A stretch of 5,561 nt of DNA from Actinomycetota bacterium (lineage in GTDB: Bacteria; Actinomycetota; Thermoleophilia; RBG-16-64-13). The stretch covers positions 1 to 5,561 of the forward strand of contig PMIZ01000184.1 of assembly GCA_003157225.1 (NCBI GenBank), read 5' to 3'. The stretch's first letter is position 1, and every line of letters starts with the position of its first letter. Shown in pieces: positions 4,907-5,561 of the stretch. The notes under the pieces are model-generated. The model was given only the letters and a program-made list of their open reading frames with translations. It was not told the DNA's origin and did not search any database. A program made the position numbers and the translations under genes.

Positions 4907-5561
4907 ATCGTGGTCCGGCAGGGAGCATCCAAGCCGGCCTCGCGCCGTTCATATCGAGGAGAGGCGCGGAGCTTCGCTACTCGAGCTACGACGTGCTCGT
5001 CGTCGGCGGCGGCATCGCCGGGCTGACGGCAGCTGTCGGGGCTGCCCACCGTTGGAACGTCGGCCTCATCACCAAAGGCACGCTCGATCAGACCACCACC
5101 TTCCTCGCCCAAGGCGGCATCGCGGCCGCCATGAGCCCGCATGATTCGCCCGAGCTCCATCTCAAGGACACCCTTGAGGCGGGGGTGGGCCTGTGCGACG
5201 AAGAGGCGGTGCGGGTGCTGGTGTCGGAGGGCCCGGCTCGCATACTCGAGCTCGAGCGGTTGGGCACCAAGTTCGACAAGCGCGATGGCAAGCTGATCCT
5301 AGGCAAGGAAGGGGCCCATTCGATGGCCCGGGTGGTGCACGCGGGCGGCGACGCCACCGGGAGCGTGGTGGCGAGCGCGTTGGCCGATGTGCTGACGTCG
5401 GGGGGCCGAGTGGAATTGCACGAGAACGAATTCGTGCTCGACTTGCTTATGGACGCGGGGCGATGCGTCGGTGCGCTCTCACTGGATGAAGAGGGCGAGC
5501 TGACGATCAGCCTCGCCCGGGCGGTGGTGTTGGCGAGCGGCGGCGCCGGCCAGGTGTTCTC
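4903..5561 (+). CDS. nadB: L-aspartate oxidase NadB, N-terminal part (3' end outside window)
   Basis: FAD enzyme that oxidises L-aspartate to iminoaspartate, handed to NadA; cytosolic. 219 complete codons are visible and the frame runs off the window edge. The dinucleotide-binding motif DVLVVGGGIAGLTAA is at 30-44, the TTTFLAQGGIAAAM block at 64-77, EGAHSMARVVHAGGDATG at 136-153, and ASGGAGQVF at 211-219, where the next residues of the family would continue. The substrate-binding His/Arg residues of the capping domain lie beyond the window. The start is GTG 4903 in a 4-nt GTGA overlap with the nadA stop, with AGAGGT upstream. No other in-frame start exists before the FAD motif, so about 29 residues precede it, more than in E. 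coli NadB, where the motif comes almost at the N-terminus. Succinate dehydrogenase flavoproteins share the fold, but the block sequences and the nadA neighbour favour NadB. Confidence 0.95.
   Translation, partial: MNRGPAGSIQAGLAPFISRRGAELRYSSYDVLVVGGGIAGLTAAVGAAHRWNVGLITKGTLDQTTTFLAQGGIAAAMSPHDSPELHLKDTLEAGVGLCDEEAVRVLVSEGPARILELERLGTKFDKRDGKLILGKEGAHSMARVVHAGGDATGSVVASALADVLTSGGRVELHENEFVLDLLMDAGRCVGALSLDEEGELTISLARAVVLASGGAGQVF

Noticed and set aside
5247..5259. Alternating CTCGAG/GAGCTC palindromic stretch in nadB
   Set aside because: It is explained by Leu-Glu-Leu-Glu codons in a conserved helix region of NadB.

Overview
The window is a GC-rich, tightly packed, single-strand (+) gene run: the 3' part of ftsH, then folE, folP, folB, a continuous open frame carrying folK and nadA, and the 5' part of nadB. 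Nearly every base is coding. The only gap above about 30 nt is the folB-folK interval (3288-3439), and its second half holds a possible 23-codon ORF. I see no RNA gene, mobile element, CRISPR array, convincing promoter or intrinsic terminator.

The order ftsH-folE-folP-folB-folK is, from memory, the arrangement in Mycobacterium tuberculosis and other Actinomycetota. With the high GC, GTG/TTG starts and 1-4 nt or short spacings, this points to a high-GC Gram-positive, most likely a non-mycobacterial actinobacterium (Coriobacteriia/OPB41-like is a guess). An extended DHPS with an extra N-terminal domain is, from memory, also found in some Firmicutes and archaea, so the taxonomic call is soft.

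Layout: 1-1065 FtsH (end of the AAA+ domain and the zinc protease); 1080-1649 GTP cyclohydrolase I; 1670-2893 dihydropteroate synthase with an extra N-terminal domain of about 135 residues; 2919-3287 dihydroneopterin aldolase; 3372-3443 possible 23-codon coupling ORF; 3440-4906 HPPK and quinolinate synthase in one frame; 4903 to the end, L-aspartate oxidase.

The folate genes cover GTP to dihydroneopterin triphosphate (FolE), dihydroneopterin to 6-hydroxymethyldihydropterin (FolB), its pyrophosphorylation (FolK) and condensation with pABA (FolP). NadB and NadA make quinolinate from aspartate and dihydroxyacetone phosphate. NadC would be expected just downstream, outside the window.

The most notable observation is that folK has no stop codon before nadA, so the frame predicts an HPPK-NadA fusion joining folate and NAD synthesis. 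Two details temper this. A good internal Shine-Dalgarno (AAGGA) precedes an in-frame ATG exactly at the expected NadA N-terminus. And a TGA lies one frame away right after a TTT run at the expected HPPK C-terminus, so one missing T would create the apparent fusion.
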